DNA of 64,000 bases from Paenibacillus sp. MAHUQ-63 (GTDB taxonomy: Bacteria > Bacillota > Bacilli > Paenibacillales > NBRC-103111), in assembly GCF_028765165.1 (NCBI RefSeq), contig NZ_JARADB010000002.1, forward strand, positions 1,423,146 through 1,487,145, written 5' to 3'. The notes under the pieces were generated by a model. The model was given only the letters and a program-made list of their open reading frames with translations. It was not told the origin of the DNA and made no database searches. The position numbers and the translations under genes were made by a program. Below, in pieces: positions 8,407 to 16,481 of this stretch. Numbering within the stretch: position 1 is the first letter of the stretch; the number at the start of each line of letters is the position of its first letter.

Positions 8407-8727
8407 ATGATCTATGAACTGCGAATCTATGATATTCACCCAGGCAAGATGCAGGCTATTCTAGACAGATTTAAAGATCATGTGATTGGGTTGTTCACCA
8501 AGCATAACATGAAGATCGTTCAATTCTGGGAAGACTTGGACGAAACGAACAACCGACTGTATTATCTCGTGGAACATACCGATATGGAAACACGCAATCT
8601 TCATTATGACCGTTTCCGCAACGATCCGGAATGGTTGGAAGTAAGAAGGCTATCCGAACTCGATGGGCCTCTGGTTAAGAAGCAAGAGAGTATTTATATG
8701 AAAACAACAGCACTTATCGAAAACTAA
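8407..8727 (+). CDS. NIPSNAP family protein (first copy)
   Basis: A 106-residue protein beginning MIYELRIYDIHPGKMQ, the typical start of NIPSNAP-domain proteins, a ferredoxin-like alpha/beta-barrel family. Small bacterial members occur beside redox and catabolic enzymes and their biochemical role is not settled. The ATG at 8407 is preceded by GGAGGTGAT; the GTG at 8395 lies inside that RBS. A paralogue is encoded at 10297-10611 and shares the start MxYELRIYD, the ends YLVEH/YVFEH in mid-protein and an IYM near the C-terminus. It is transcribed with the oxidoreductase gene downstream. Confidence 0.85.
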   Translation: MIYELRIYDIHPGKMQAILDRFKDHVIGLFTKHNMKIVQFWEDLDETNNRLYYLVEHTDMETRNLHYDRFRNDPEWLEVRRLSELDGPLVKKQESIYMKTTALIEN

Positions 8728-8754
8728 TCTAAATTATGAATGGAGCAGATCAAT

Positions 8755-9297
8755 ATGAAAACATTAGTCATCGCAACACATCCAAGCATTGAAAATTCCC
8801 GTGTGAATCGCACATGGATAGAAGAATTGCGAAAGCATGATGATATCACGGTTCACGAATTATATAAGGCTTACCCCGATGAACAAATCGATATCGCCAA
8901 AGAACAGCAGCTCGTTGAAGCTCATGACCGGGTAATTTTCCAATTCCCGCTTTATTGGTACAGCACGCCGTTTTTACTTAAAAAGTGGTTTGACTCCGTC
9001 TTGCAATACGGCTGGGCTTTCGGTCCGGATGGCAATAAAACGTCAGGCAAAGAAATCGGCGCTGCAATCTCGACTTATGGCTCTGTGGAGTCCTATCAAC
9101 CAACAGGGTCCAACCGGTTTACACTTCAAGAAATTTTGCGGCCGATTGAAGCGACTGCTCAATTCATCAACGCCAGCTACTTACCGCATTACGCTTTAAG
9201 CGATGTCTCGAACCTTACTGACGAGCGGTTAGCACAAAGCACAGCCGATTATATCCGGCATATCAAAACTGTGAAGCCCGTAAAAGTTAATTCATAA
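8755..9297 (+). CDS. NAD(P)H-dependent flavodoxin-fold oxidoreductase (quinone reductase/KefF-like)
   Basis: A 180-residue protein of the Flavodoxin_2 family: TLVIATHPS at the N-terminus for FMN phosphate binding, FQFPLYWYSTPFLLKKWFD in the middle, and GYGW-like LQYGWAFG. Members reduce quinones or similar electrophiles with two electrons from NAD(P)H. ATG 8755 is chosen with a TGGAG RBS ten bases upstream; an earlier ATG at 8740 overlaps that RBS. It lies 27 bases after the NIPSNAP gene and is likely co-transcribed from the O2-controlled promoter. Confidence 0.88.
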   Translation: MKTLVIATHPSIENSRVNRTWIEELRKHDDITVHELYKAYPDEQIDIAKEQQLVEAHDRVIFQFPLYWYSTPFLLKKWFDSVLQYGWAFGPDGNKTSGKEIGAAISTYGSVESYQPTGSNRFTLQEILRPIEATAQFINASYLPHYALSDVSNLTDERLAQSTADYIRHIKTVKPVKVNS

Positions 9298-9412
9298 GAG
9301 CTTGCATCGCTGGATGACTTGGAGTTGGCCGATGCGCACTAGCTCTAGTATGTCCACACGCTTCAGAAAGCATTATTCGTTGATCGAATGCAAAGCGAAC
9401 CACAAATTATAT

Positions 9413-9430
9413 CTACCTATTAATAGGTAG
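9413..9430. promoter_or_regulatory. Operator O3, perfect 18-bp palindrome before the SDR gene
   Basis: CTACCTATT-AATAGGTAG is a perfect palindrome 18 bases before the SDR start. It shares CTAC and GTAG half-sites at the same spacing with O1 and O2. A TTATAT at 9407-9412 is a possible -10 box. This implies a second TetR-controlled unit covering the SDR, NIPSNAP and monooxygenase genes. Confidence 0.7.
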
Positions 9431-9448
9431 TCAAAGGAGATTAACACC

Positions 9449-10192
9449 ATGCGTATACAAGGTAAAGTAGCCGTTATTACAGGCGGAAGCAGCGGTATTG
9501 GCAAAGCAGCAGCGATAGAATTGGTGAAACAGGGAGCGAACGTCGTCATTAACGGCCGCCGCGAACAAGCACTGATCGAAGCCGCAAAGGAAATTGATGC
9601 GACAGGCAAGCAGGTTGCCTATGTAGCCGGTGACATCTCAGACCCGCGCGTGGCGGACCGCTTAATTGACGAAGCGCTGTCTCGCTTTGGCCGAATAGAT
9701 ACACTGATCAACAATGCCGGTATTTTTATTTCGAAACCATTCACGGAATATACGGAAGAAGACTTCGAATCGGTATTGTCCATCAATGTCGTTGGATTCT
9801 TCCATATTACGCAGCGGGCTGTGAAAGAAATGTTGAAGACAGGCTCCGGGCATATCGTCAACATTACAGCCAGCGGAGTTGCCGCGCAGCCGATCAAAGC
9901 GGTGCCTGCACTGCTAGCCGCACTGACCAAAGGAGGACTGGCAACGGCTACGAAGTCTCTCGCAATCGAATATGCGGACAAGGGGATTCGTGTGAATGCT
10001 GTCGCTCCGGGAATTATCAAAACGCCGATGCATCCGCCTGTCACCCATGACTATCTGGCGAAATTGCACCCTGTCGGCCGGATGGGCGAAGAGCAGGATG
10101 TTGTCGACGCCATTCTTTATCTGGAAACAGCCAATTTCGTGACCGGAGAAATCGTTCATGTCGATGGCGGCCAAAACGCCGGCCAGTGGTAA
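9449..10192 (+). CDS. Short-chain dehydrogenase/reductase family protein without the catalytic tyrosine
   Basis: A 247-residue Rossmann protein with the cofactor motif TGGSSGIG (11-18), the structural NNAG (88-91), a serine in NITASG (S142) and the lysine in LTKGGL (K161). The expected YxxxK tyrosine, four residues before K161, is alanine (A157 in VPALLAALTK). The C-terminal GIRVNAVAPGIIKTP and TGEIVHVDGG are classical. The fold and NAD(P) binding are therefore clear but standard SDR chemistry is doubtful. RBS AAAGGAG precedes the ATG. It opens the second unit of the TetR-controlled block. Confidence 0.85.
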   Translation: MRIQGKVAVITGGSSGIGKAAAIELVKQGANVVINGRREQALIEAAKEIDATGKQVAYVAGDISDPRVADRLIDEALSRFGRIDTLINNAGIFISKPFTEYTEEDFESVLSINVVGFFHITQRAVKEMLKTGSGHIVNITASGVAAQPIKAVPALLAALTKGGLATATKSLAIEYADKGIRVNAVAPGIIKTPMHPPVTHDYLAKLHPVGRMGEEQDVVDAILYLETANFVTGEIVHVDGGQNAGQW

Positions 10193-10198
10193 ACTGCA

Positions 10199-10262
10199 CG
10201 GCATCCGGGAGATGCGTAAATCGATTCATATCGGTGAATCCTATGCGTATCACCGGACGCCG
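10199..10262 (+). other. Nested inverted repeats between the SDR and second NIPSNAP genes
   Basis: CGGCATCCGG (10199-10208) pairs with CCGGACGCCG (10253-10262) with one wobble. Inside it, GATTCA (10223-10228) pairs with TGAATC (10235-10240). No T tract follows. It may stabilise or process the operon mRNA. Confidence 0.45.
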
Positions 10263-10296
10263 GCAGAAACATCGTTCCGAATAGGAGGAAGTCGTT

Positions 10297-10611
10297 ATGT
10301 TATACGAACTGCGAATCTATGATGTAGTACCGGGACGCATGCAAGATTTGTTGGACAGGTTTAGCCATCATACGTTGGACCTTTTCAAGAAGCACCATAT
10401 GAAGGTTACGAATTTCTGGGTGGATGCAGACGAATCGAGAAACAAACTGTATTATGTATTTGAACATGAGAATCGAGCTTCTCGCGAGCGTAATTTCCAG
10501 GCTTTCCTGGAGGATCGGGAGTGGCTTGACCTCGAAGAAAGAACGGAGCGTAACGGTCCTTTCTATGAGAAAATCGAAGTTATCTATATGAACAACGCTC
10601 CCTTTATGTAA
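10297..10611 (+). CDS. NIPSNAP family protein (second copy)
   Basis: A 104-residue paralogue of the protein encoded at 8407, beginning MLYELRIYDVVPGRMQ and ending near IYMNNAPFM. The two align over their whole length without large gaps. RBS AGGAGGA sits seven bases before the ATG. Keeping two diverged copies in one regulon suggests either a heteromeric assembly or different substrates. The position between an SDR and a nitronate monooxygenase gene supports a role in the same pathway. Confidence 0.85.
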   Translation: MLYELRIYDVVPGRMQDLLDRFSHHTLDLFKKHHMKVTNFWVDADESRNKLYYVFEHENRASRERNFQAFLEDREWLDLEERTERNGPFYEKIEVIYMNNAPFM

Positions 10612-10647
10612 TCCGATTAAGCGAATTGAATGGAGGTGAGGTGTCAG

Positions 10648-11727
10648 ATGACGATAACATTGGCAACGGATCTCTGCAAACTGTTTCAGATTCGTTATCC
10701 TGTCTTTCTGGCGGGGATGGCTGGAGGACCTGGGACAGCACGATTAGCGGCCGCCGTATCCAATGCCGGCGGGCTCGGGACGTTAGGTGCCGCATACATG
10801 GATCCGGATACGCTTCGCCACGCGATTCGGGAAATTCGTGAACGGACGAACGCGCCTTTCGGCGTCAATTTATTTGCTGCCCGGACTCCCGACGACAATT
10901 CGAGACTTGCAGAAGGTCAGCATGTACTCAACGGGATGAGAGATGTTCTGGGTTTGCCCCATCCCCGTGAAGGAGAAGCGATTCGAACGCCGGACCACTT
11001 TGAACAGCAATTCGCCGTTGTGCGGGAAGAGAAGGTACCGGTGATCTCCACCGCGTTCGGCGTCCTCCCGAAGGAGATGACGGAGCAAGCCAAAGCTGCC
11101 GGCATGCGGATCGTCACTATGGTGACGACGGTGAATGAAGCGCTTCTTGCCGAGCAGGCAGGCAGCGACGCCATTGTAGCTCAGGGCAGCGAAGCCGGCG
11201 GACACCGCGGGACTTTCGATATTTCGGACCGCCCGATGGGCGCTACGATCGGCACGATGGCGTTAGTTCCACAAATTGCGGATCAGGTCCGAATTCCCGT
11301 TATTGCCGCCGGAGGCATTATGGACGGCCGCGGGCTCGTCGCCGCACTTGCGTTAGGGGCACAGGGGGTTCAGCTCGGGACGCGTTTCCTGACCGCGGTT
11401 GAATCCGGAGCGCATCCCGCGTACCAGCATACATTACTCTCCAGCACGGAGGAAAGTACGGTTATCACGAATGTATTCTCAGGCCGCCCGGCCAGAGGGG
11501 TTGCCAATGCATTCATTCGACGCTGGGACGAGAGCGCAACCGAACCTCTACCGTTCCCAACGCAAAATACGGCGACGCGCGATATTAGGAATGCCGCGGC
11601 CAAGCAAAATAACCCTGAATACATGTCCTTATGGGCAGGACAAGGCTTGCGGATGCTTACCTCCGGTCAAACCGCGGAATCCATTGTCCGTGAGATCATT
11701 CAACAGGCGCAAGGGATCCTTCGTTAA
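10648..11727 (+). CDS. Nitronate monooxygenase (2-nitropropane dioxygenase family)
   Basis: A 359-residue FMN-dependent TIM-barrel protein. The N-terminal RYPVFLAGMAGGPGTARLAA and NAGGLGTLGA, the GSEAGGHRG motif with the family's catalytic histidine, and IPVIAAGGIMDGRG with ALGAQGVQLGTRFL phosphate binding are all present. The family oxidises alkyl nitronates such as propionate-3-nitronate to the carbonyl compound and nitrite. ATG 10648 is chosen because GGAGGTGAGG (10632-10641) precedes it; ATG 10630 is inside the RBS region. Last gene of the TetR-controlled block, followed by a strong hairpin. Confidence 0.9.
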   Translation: MTITLATDLCKLFQIRYPVFLAGMAGGPGTARLAAAVSNAGGLGTLGAAYMDPDTLRHAIREIRERTNAPFGVNLFAARTPDDNSRLAEGQHVLNGMRDVLGLPHPREGEAIRTPDHFEQQFAVVREEKVPVISTAFGVLPKEMTEQAKAAGMRIVTMVTTVNEALLAEQAGSDAIVAQGSEAGGHRGTFDISDRPMGATIGTMALVPQIADQVRIPVIAAGGIMDGRGLVAALALGAQGVQLGTRFLTAVESGAHPAYQHTLLSSTEESTVITNVFSGRPARGVANAFIRRWDESATEPLPFPTQNTATRDIRNAAAKQNNPEYMSLWAGQGLRMLTSGQTAESIVREIIQQAQGILR

Positions 11728-11742
11728 ACTTATGAATCGTAC

Positions 11743-11780
11743 ATAAAAGCAGTCCGATGAATCACTCGGACTGCTTTTAT
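11743..11780. terminator. Strong hairpin terminator
   Basis: ATAAAAGCAGTCCGA and its complement TCGGACTGCTTTTAT form a 15-bp stem with a short loop directly after the monooxygenase gene. The A/T-rich flanks let it work in either direction. Confidence 0.8.
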
Positions 11781-11786
11781 GCATTC

Positions 11787-11815
11787 GCATAGGTTTTACA
11801 CCAATTGGCATAATA
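11787..11815 (+). promoter_or_regulatory. Sigma-G-type forespore promoter of germination cluster 1
   Basis: GCATA (11787-11791), 17 bases, then CATAATA (11809-11815) matches the sigma-G consensus GMATR-N17/18-CATNMTA at every position. It lies 31 bases before the gerA-type start, as expected for a germinant receptor expressed in the forespore. Confidence 0.75.
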
Positions 11816-11846
11816 GCAGTGATTGTGTCAATCAGGAGGATCTTTC

Positions 11847-13328
11847 ATGAAATGGTTCAGAAGGAGCAGCTTCAACTCATCCACCAGCACAGATAAGAAT
11901 AACCCGATCCTGGAAGAAGACAATGAGCTGGAATTTACATCGGATCTTGAGCGCAACGAGAAGATGATTCAGGCGACATTTCAGCATTGTTCCGATTTGG
12001 TATGCCGCAGAATGGAAGTCACCCCAAGCCATGAATGCCTCATTGTTTATATAGACAGCTTAATTGATAAAAAAATGCTGGAAGATCAGGTCATCCAGCC
12101 GCTGCTGGCAAGCGGAAGCGTAGATACATTCATTTCCACAGGTATCGCAAGCTGTTCCGCCAAACTATCGGATACCGTTCGCAGTTTGCTGGAAGGTCAT
12201 GCGGCAATTGCAGGGGCCGGGAGCAATCAGGTCGTAACGGTTTCAATTTCCGGCCTAGCGAAAAGAAGTCTCGAAGAGCCGTCGTCCGAGCCGGTCATTC
12301 GCGGACCGCGGGACGGCTTCATCGAAAATATTTCAACCAACATAAGCCTGATCCGTGCCCGACTCAAAACTTCAAAATTAAAGGTCGAGTACTTCACGAT
12401 AGGTAAGCTCTCCCAAACCAAAATTGCGATTACATACATAGAAGGTGTTGCGAAGCCATCTTTAGTCGATGAAGTGAAATCAAGGCTGAAGCCAATCCAG
12501 TTAGACGGTGTACTCGACTCCGGAAATATCGAAGAGTTCATTGAAGATCAGCCTTTTTCACCATTCCCTCAAGTCCAAAGCACCGAGCGGCCAGACGTCG
12601 TAACGGGAGAATTGCTCGAAGGCAAAGTGAGCCTGCTCGTTGATACGAGTCCATTTGCTCTAATCGTTCCGGTGACTTTCTGGGCAGGACTTCAGGCAAG
12701 TGAAGATTACTATATTCGTTGGCCGGTTGCAACGTTCGTCCGATGGATACGATTCCTCTTCATTAACTTTGCAATCCTTGCACCTCCCTTATATGTAGCT
12801 ATTACGACCTACCACCAGGAGATGATTCCCACCAATCTTGTTCTGAGTATTGCCGGCTCGAGAGAAGACGTCCCATTCCCAGCGATGATCGAAGCGTTAC
12901 TCATTGAAATTATCTTCGAAGCGCTGCGCGAAGCCGGGATTCGGCTGCCCAAACAGATCGGGCAAGCGATCAGTATCGTCGGAGGTTTAGTCATCGGGCA
13001 GGCAGCCGTTCAGGCGGGACTAATATCCGCTCCGGTAGTCATTATCGTATCCATCACGGGAATTTCCGCTTTTACGATTCCCCGATACAGCTTCGCCAAT
13101 GGGATCCGCTTGCTTCGCTTTCCCATGTTATTCTTGGCGGGCACCCTTGGGCTCTATGGAATCGTATTAGGCTTTCTTGGCATCATGCTGCATGTTACTT
13201 CCCTTCGTTCCTTCGGAGTTCTCTATTTCTCGCCTGTCACCCCGCTTAAGCTGGCCGCCTTTAAGGATGTTTTCCTGCGAGTTCCGATTTGGGCTAAAGC
13301 CGCTTTAAGATCAGGGGGGAGAAGATGA
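11847..13328 (+). CDS. Spore germination protein, GerA family (germinant receptor A subunit)
   Basis: A 493-residue protein. The N-terminal soluble half contains the family pattern VIRGPRDGFIENISTNISLIR around residues 150-175, and ERPDVVTGELLEGKVSLLVD follows. The C-terminal half has about five membrane segments, including the characteristic TTYHQEMIPTNLVLSIAGSR and GQAISIVGGLVIGQAAVQAG. A subunits form the inner-membrane germinant receptor with B and C subunits and probably the ion channel. ATG 11847 has AGGAGG upstream; the longer frame from 11823 lacks it. The stop overlaps the gerC start by four bases. Confidence 0.93.
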   Translation: MKWFRRSSFNSSTSTDKNNPILEEDNELEFTSDLERNEKMIQATFQHCSDLVCRRMEVTPSHECLIVYIDSLIDKKMLEDQVIQPLLASGSVDTFISTGIASCSAKLSDTVRSLLEGHAAIAGAGSNQVVTVSISGLAKRSLEEPSSEPVIRGPRDGFIENISTNISLIRARLKTSKLKVEYFTIGKLSQTKIAITYIEGVAKPSLVDEVKSRLKPIQLDGVLDSGNIEEFIEDQPFSPFPQVQSTERPDVVTGELLEGKVSLLVDTSPFALIVPVTFWAGLQASEDYYIRWPVATFVRWIRFLFINFAILAPPLYVAITTYHQEMIPTNLVLSIAGSREDVPFPAMIEALLIEIIFEALREAGIRLPKQIGQAISIVGGLVIGQAAVQAGLISAPVVIIVSITGISAFTIPRYSFANGIRLLRFPMLFLAGTLGLYGIVLGFLGIMLHVTSLRSFGVLYFSPVTPLKLAAFKDVFLRVPIWAKAALRSGGRR

Positions 13329-14491
13329 AGCCGCTAAAATATGTACTCTTGATTAGTCTGTTCTTGGTTTCCGGCTGCTGGGACCGCACGGAAATTAATG
13401 ATCTGGCTTTCGTGATGGGCACAGCCCTGGACTTGACGGACGATGGCAAGATTCTATGTTCACTCCAGATCGCCATCCCTTCGACTTCGGAAGCCGGAAA
13501 AAGCGGGGGAGGAGAAGGAAAGAAAAAAAATTATTTCATTATTGACGCTGCAGGAAAAAGCGGTAATGAAATTCATCGGATGCTGCAAAAGAAAAGCACA
13601 CGCAGATTGTTCCTCTCACATCGCAGCTTCGTTTTTATTAGCGAACGTTTGGCCGGTTACGGGATTCAGGACGCGTTGGATATTTTCACTCACGATCCCC
13701 GGAATCGCTTGAAAACGTATCTCGTGGTGGTCAAAGGCGGAGAGGCCCGGAACATTCTGCAAATGAATTATCCGTTAAAGCAAGTGCCGATTGAAGCTGT
13801 GAAGGAGATTGAAATTTCAGGGGATGATATTACCGCAACATTGCGAGATTTTTATATCTCCTTTCTAAGCGAGGGAATTCACCCTGTAGTAGGCGCGATA
13901 GAGTTGGAGAATGACGCTCAAGACCCCGATAAACAAATCTTTCGGTTCGCCGGCGCCGCCGCATTCAAGCATCTGAAACTCTCCGGGATATTCGATGATA
14001 AAGAAACGATAGGACTCATGTGGGTGACGGACAAGCTGAGATTCAGCCGAATTACTGCCAATTTGCCGAAAGGCTCCGGGGAAGTCGGGATGATATTGAA
14101 TCATGCTCGCAGCAAGATCAGTATGCAGACCGTCAATGACGCTGTGCAATTCCAAATCCAGCTGGATGGAATGGGAAGCTTGGCCGAGAACAATTCCTCT
14201 CTGAGCATTAACGATCCCAAGGATTTTGAAGTCATTCAGCAAGCGTTGGAAGCGGAGGCTAAGAAAATCGTTCAAGATTTCCTATACAAAATCCAAAAAA
14301 AATATAAAGTCGACTGTGTTGGCTTTGGTCAAGAAATTTACAAGAACGATCCTGATCGGTGGACGGCGATGAAAGATCAGTGGGATACCTTATTTCCCGG
14401 GACGGAGATATCGGTGAATGTAAATTTGACGATACAAGGATCAGGCATGGTGCATTCGACCTTTGAACTGCATAAGAAGGAGGATGAATAA
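13325..14491 (+). CDS. Spore germination lipoprotein, Ger(x)C family
   Basis: A 388-residue protein with a lipoprotein signal (LFLVSGC, lipidated Cys18) followed by WDRTEINDLAFVMG, the hallmark of Ger(x)C proteins. The C-terminal half has the family domain, including the late segment KYKVDCVGFGQEIYK. The C subunit sits on the outer face of the spore inner membrane and is needed for receptor function. It starts at an ATGA overlap with gerA, so translation is coupled. The next gene overlaps its stop codon by one base (TAATG). Confidence 0.93.
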   Translation: MKPLKYVLLISLFLVSGCWDRTEINDLAFVMGTALDLTDDGKILCSLQIAIPSTSEAGKSGGGEGKKKNYFIIDAAGKSGNEIHRMLQKKSTRRLFLSHRSFVFISERLAGYGIQDALDIFTHDPRNRLKTYLVVVKGGEARNILQMNYPLKQVPIEAVKEIEISGDDITATLRDFYISFLSEGIHPVVGAIELENDAQDPDKQIFRFAGAAAFKHLKLSGIFDDKETIGLMWVTDKLRFSRITANLPKGSGEVGMILNHARSKISMQTVNDAVQFQIQLDGMGSLAENNSSLSINDPKDFEVIQQALEAEAKKIVQDFLYKIQKKYKVDCVGFGQEIYKNDPDRWTAMKDQWDTLFPGTEISVNVNLTIQGSGMVHSTFELHKKEDE

Positions 14492-14721
14492 TGATTGGAC
14501 AAATTGCCGTTTTTGTCATCTTCATACTTGGTTGGTCGATCTATAGAGCGGGCACTTGGTTAAATAAAAAACAGCCTAAAACGGCTGTCGTTTATTCTTG
14601 TTTGATGGGAGTGTGCATGATCCTAGGCATACTCGTCATCGCCCATGTTCAATTTCCAAACTTGACAATTCCTGTCCGAATGGTTTTCGAACCTGTCGGC
14701 AAACTCATTTTGCAGCAGTAA
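14491..14721 (+). CDS. Small two-TM membrane protein, possible D-type receptor accessory subunit
   Basis: A 76-residue protein with a hydrophobic N-terminal segment (about 3-18), a short basic loop with NKKQPKTA, and a second segment (about 33-52). It starts in the TAATG junction with gerC and so belongs to the ger operon. Some Bacillus ger operons carry a small two-TM D gene, such as gerUD of B. megaterium, and topology and position fit that group. No sequence motif proves it. A membrane protein encoded in a germination operon is certain; the D role is inference. Confidence 0.6.
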   Translation: MIGQIAVFVIFILGWSIYRAGTWLNKKQPKTAVVYSCLMGVCMILGILVIAHVQFPNLTIPVRMVFEPVGKLILQQ

Positions 14722-14724
14722 TGC

Positions 14725-15825
14725 TCACAATCGAGACCCCTTCCAGCCTCTTTTGATTGTATCAATCATGAGCAGGAAGACAGGCAAGAGCAGTTGGGTC
14801 GAAATTGCGTAACCCGGATAAGATAAACTAAGATAATTGGCCAAGTCGGTGGAGTAATTTTTAAAAACCAAAACAGACCCTAATACGGACAAGATCGTAA
14901 TAGGAAGAACAATGTCCCGGTAGCTGACGAGATGAAATACTTGGCTTAAACTTAGACTAATAATAAAAAAGGTGACGGATATTTTGATGAAGCAGCCCAT
15001 CACCCAAATAATAACAGCTAAGGCTTCCAGCCGTTCAAAGCTTCCTGTAAAACCGATATACTGGATGACGCTTAGCACCGGGAACGTCAGTTTCTCCGTC
15101 AAAGGGCCGAAAACCATAATTAAGGGGATCACCGTAATAGCGAGAAGAGCGGAAATCGTTAACAAGGCGGAGTAGGCGGCTTTGACTTTTTTGTCCGGTT
15201 GATTTAAATAAGGGAAAAGCCAGCCTAGAATACAAAATTGGCATAGATACGCAGCGGGAAACACGGATCCCTGCAGGAGGGGGATGACCCCATTGCTCAT
15301 CACGGGACGAAGCCGCTGCGGATCCGATTCTGTGAGCATCAGCAATAAGAGCGGGATCAATAAAGCGATGATGAATAAGGCCAGGAACCCATTACATCTT
15401 GCTATGGATTCAATTCCCATATAAGAAGCCGCTCCGCATAAGAGGGCCAATGTCAGACTGATCACGATCGCAGGACTTCGATGCAGCAGGACCGTATTGA
15501 TGAACTGTATATGTTGATTGAGAATGACGAAATCAAAATTAATCCAGTAATAAATAAAATAAAACCCTAAAAGAATGCCGGCCCATTTGCCGATGATCCG
15601 TTGGCTGTACTGAATGATCGTCAGGCCAGGATACCGGTTCGCCAGAACGATCATGACCCAAATATTGATAGCTCCAATCAGAATTGCCGGGAAAATAGCG
15701 ATCCAAGCATCTTGCTTCGAAAATCTGGCCATCAAACTCGGAATGACAAGTATAACGGTAGGAGCTATAAAGGAAAAAATTAATAAGCTTAATTGCGTTC
15801 CCGATAATTTATCAGCAGGCTGCAT
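14725..15825 (-). CDS. Spore germination permease, GerB family (inverted relative to gerA/gerC)
   Basis: A 366-residue protein with about ten membrane helices of the APC-like GerAB fold: the start DKLSGTQLSLLIFSFIAPTVILVIP, then GLTIIQYSQRIIGKWAG and FERLEALAVIIWVMGCFIKIS late in the protein. B subunits bind the germinant. Unusually it is encoded on the opposite strand, converging on the small 2-TM gene with three bases between stop codons, rather than between gerA and gerC. RBS AAGGAG is eight bases before the ATG. It should complete the receptor of cluster 1 in trans. Confidence 0.92.
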   Translation of the reverse strand: MQPADKLSGTQLSLLIFSFIAPTVILVIPSLMARFSKQDAWIAIFPAILIGAINIWVMIVLANRYPGLTIIQYSQRIIGKWAGILLGFYFIYYWINFDFVILNQHIQFINTVLLHRSPAIVISLTLALLCGAASYMGIESIARCNGFLALFIIALLIPLLLLMLTESDPQRLRPVMSNGVIPLLQGSVFPAAYLCQFCILGWLFPYLNQPDKKVKAAYSALLTISALLAITVIPLIMVFGPLTEKLTFPVLSVIQYIGFTGSFERLEALAVIIWVMGCFIKISVTFFIISLSLSQVFHLVSYRDIVLPITILSVLGSVLVFKNYSTDLANYLSLSYPGYAISTQLLLPVFLLMIDTIKRGWKGSRL

Positions 15826-15857
15826 TCGCGTTTCTCCTTCGAAAATAGACTACCCCC

Positions 15858-15886
15858 AAGTATTCCCTTATTTGACTGGCTCATGC
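15858..15886 (-). promoter_or_regulatory. Weak sigma-G-like promoter before the inverted gerB
   Basis: On the minus strand GCATG, 17 bases, AATACTT lies 33 bases upstream of the start. The -35 matches the consensus and the -10 has two mismatches. The gerB of cluster 2 has nearly the same arrangement (GCATA-N17-AATACTC), which adds support. Confidence 0.4.
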
Positions 15887-15967
15887 AAGGAGAACTACTT
15901 AGGATCGGTTGTCTATTCGTGTGAACGCGAACGCATATCGCTTGACCGGCAGACTAACTATCGAAGT

Positions 15968-16354
15968 CTATGAATCGTCCCGCTCGGTCAGCTTGCGCCG
16001 GATCTGACTCTCGTAATCAGTGAAGGCTTCCGATGCATGCCATCCGCGGTCGGACATCAGCGATTGATAGTGAAACCGCTTGGCTGACAGCTCGCGCTGA
16101 AGCTTCGTACGCTCCTTCTCATCCCGGCATACGGTGAGCAGATCCCCCAGCGTGATCATATCTTTGCGAAGCTGCATCTCCTCGGGAATCATTCCGGCAT
16201 TCCTGAGCAGCTTGAACCCCACCCGAAGATCCTCGGGAACATTCCTTAATTCGTCAGGAGGGAGCGGTTGGCCGGCCCCAGGCAAATTGTCCAGTTCGCC
16301 GCGGCGAATGGCCTCGGCAATTCTCTCCTCAGCGATTGAGCGCACAAATTCCAT
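15968..16354 (-). CDS. DUF1992 / DnaJC28-conserved-domain protein
   Basis: A 128-residue soluble protein with the pattern of the DUF1992 family: VRSIAEERIAEAIRRGELDN followed by LPGAGQPL and FKLLRNAGMIPEE. Eukaryotic relatives have it next to a J domain (DnaJC28), which gives the name; bacterial members lack the J domain and their role is unknown. GAGGAG lies eleven bases before the ATG. It is in a strand block with two further minus-strand genes but is separated from them by a hairpin. Confidence 0.8.
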   Translation of the reverse strand: MEFVRSIAEERIAEAIRRGELDNLPGAGQPLPPDELRNVPEDLRVGFKLLRNAGMIPEEMQLRKDMITLGDLLTVCRDEKERTKLQRELSAKRFHYQSLMSDRGWHASEAFTDYESQIRRKLTERDDS

Positions 16355-16423
16355 TGCTTGATCAACTCCTCATCCCATCATTTTATCATAGAAATAGCCA
16401 GTGAGTCCTGCTATGTACAACAA

Positions 16424-16460
16424 AACAAGCTGCCGTATTTGCACGCTGCGGCAGCTTGTT
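16424..16460 (-). terminator. Perfect 12-bp hairpin, terminator of the 31-residue gene
   Basis: AACAAGCTGCCG (16424-16435) and CGGCAGCTTGTT (16449-16460) form a perfect stem. Read on the minus strand it is followed by TTTTGTTGT and lies 22 bases after the stop of the small gene at 16482. Confidence 0.75.
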
Positions 16461-16481
16461 CATCCGTGATCCTTTTAGAGG

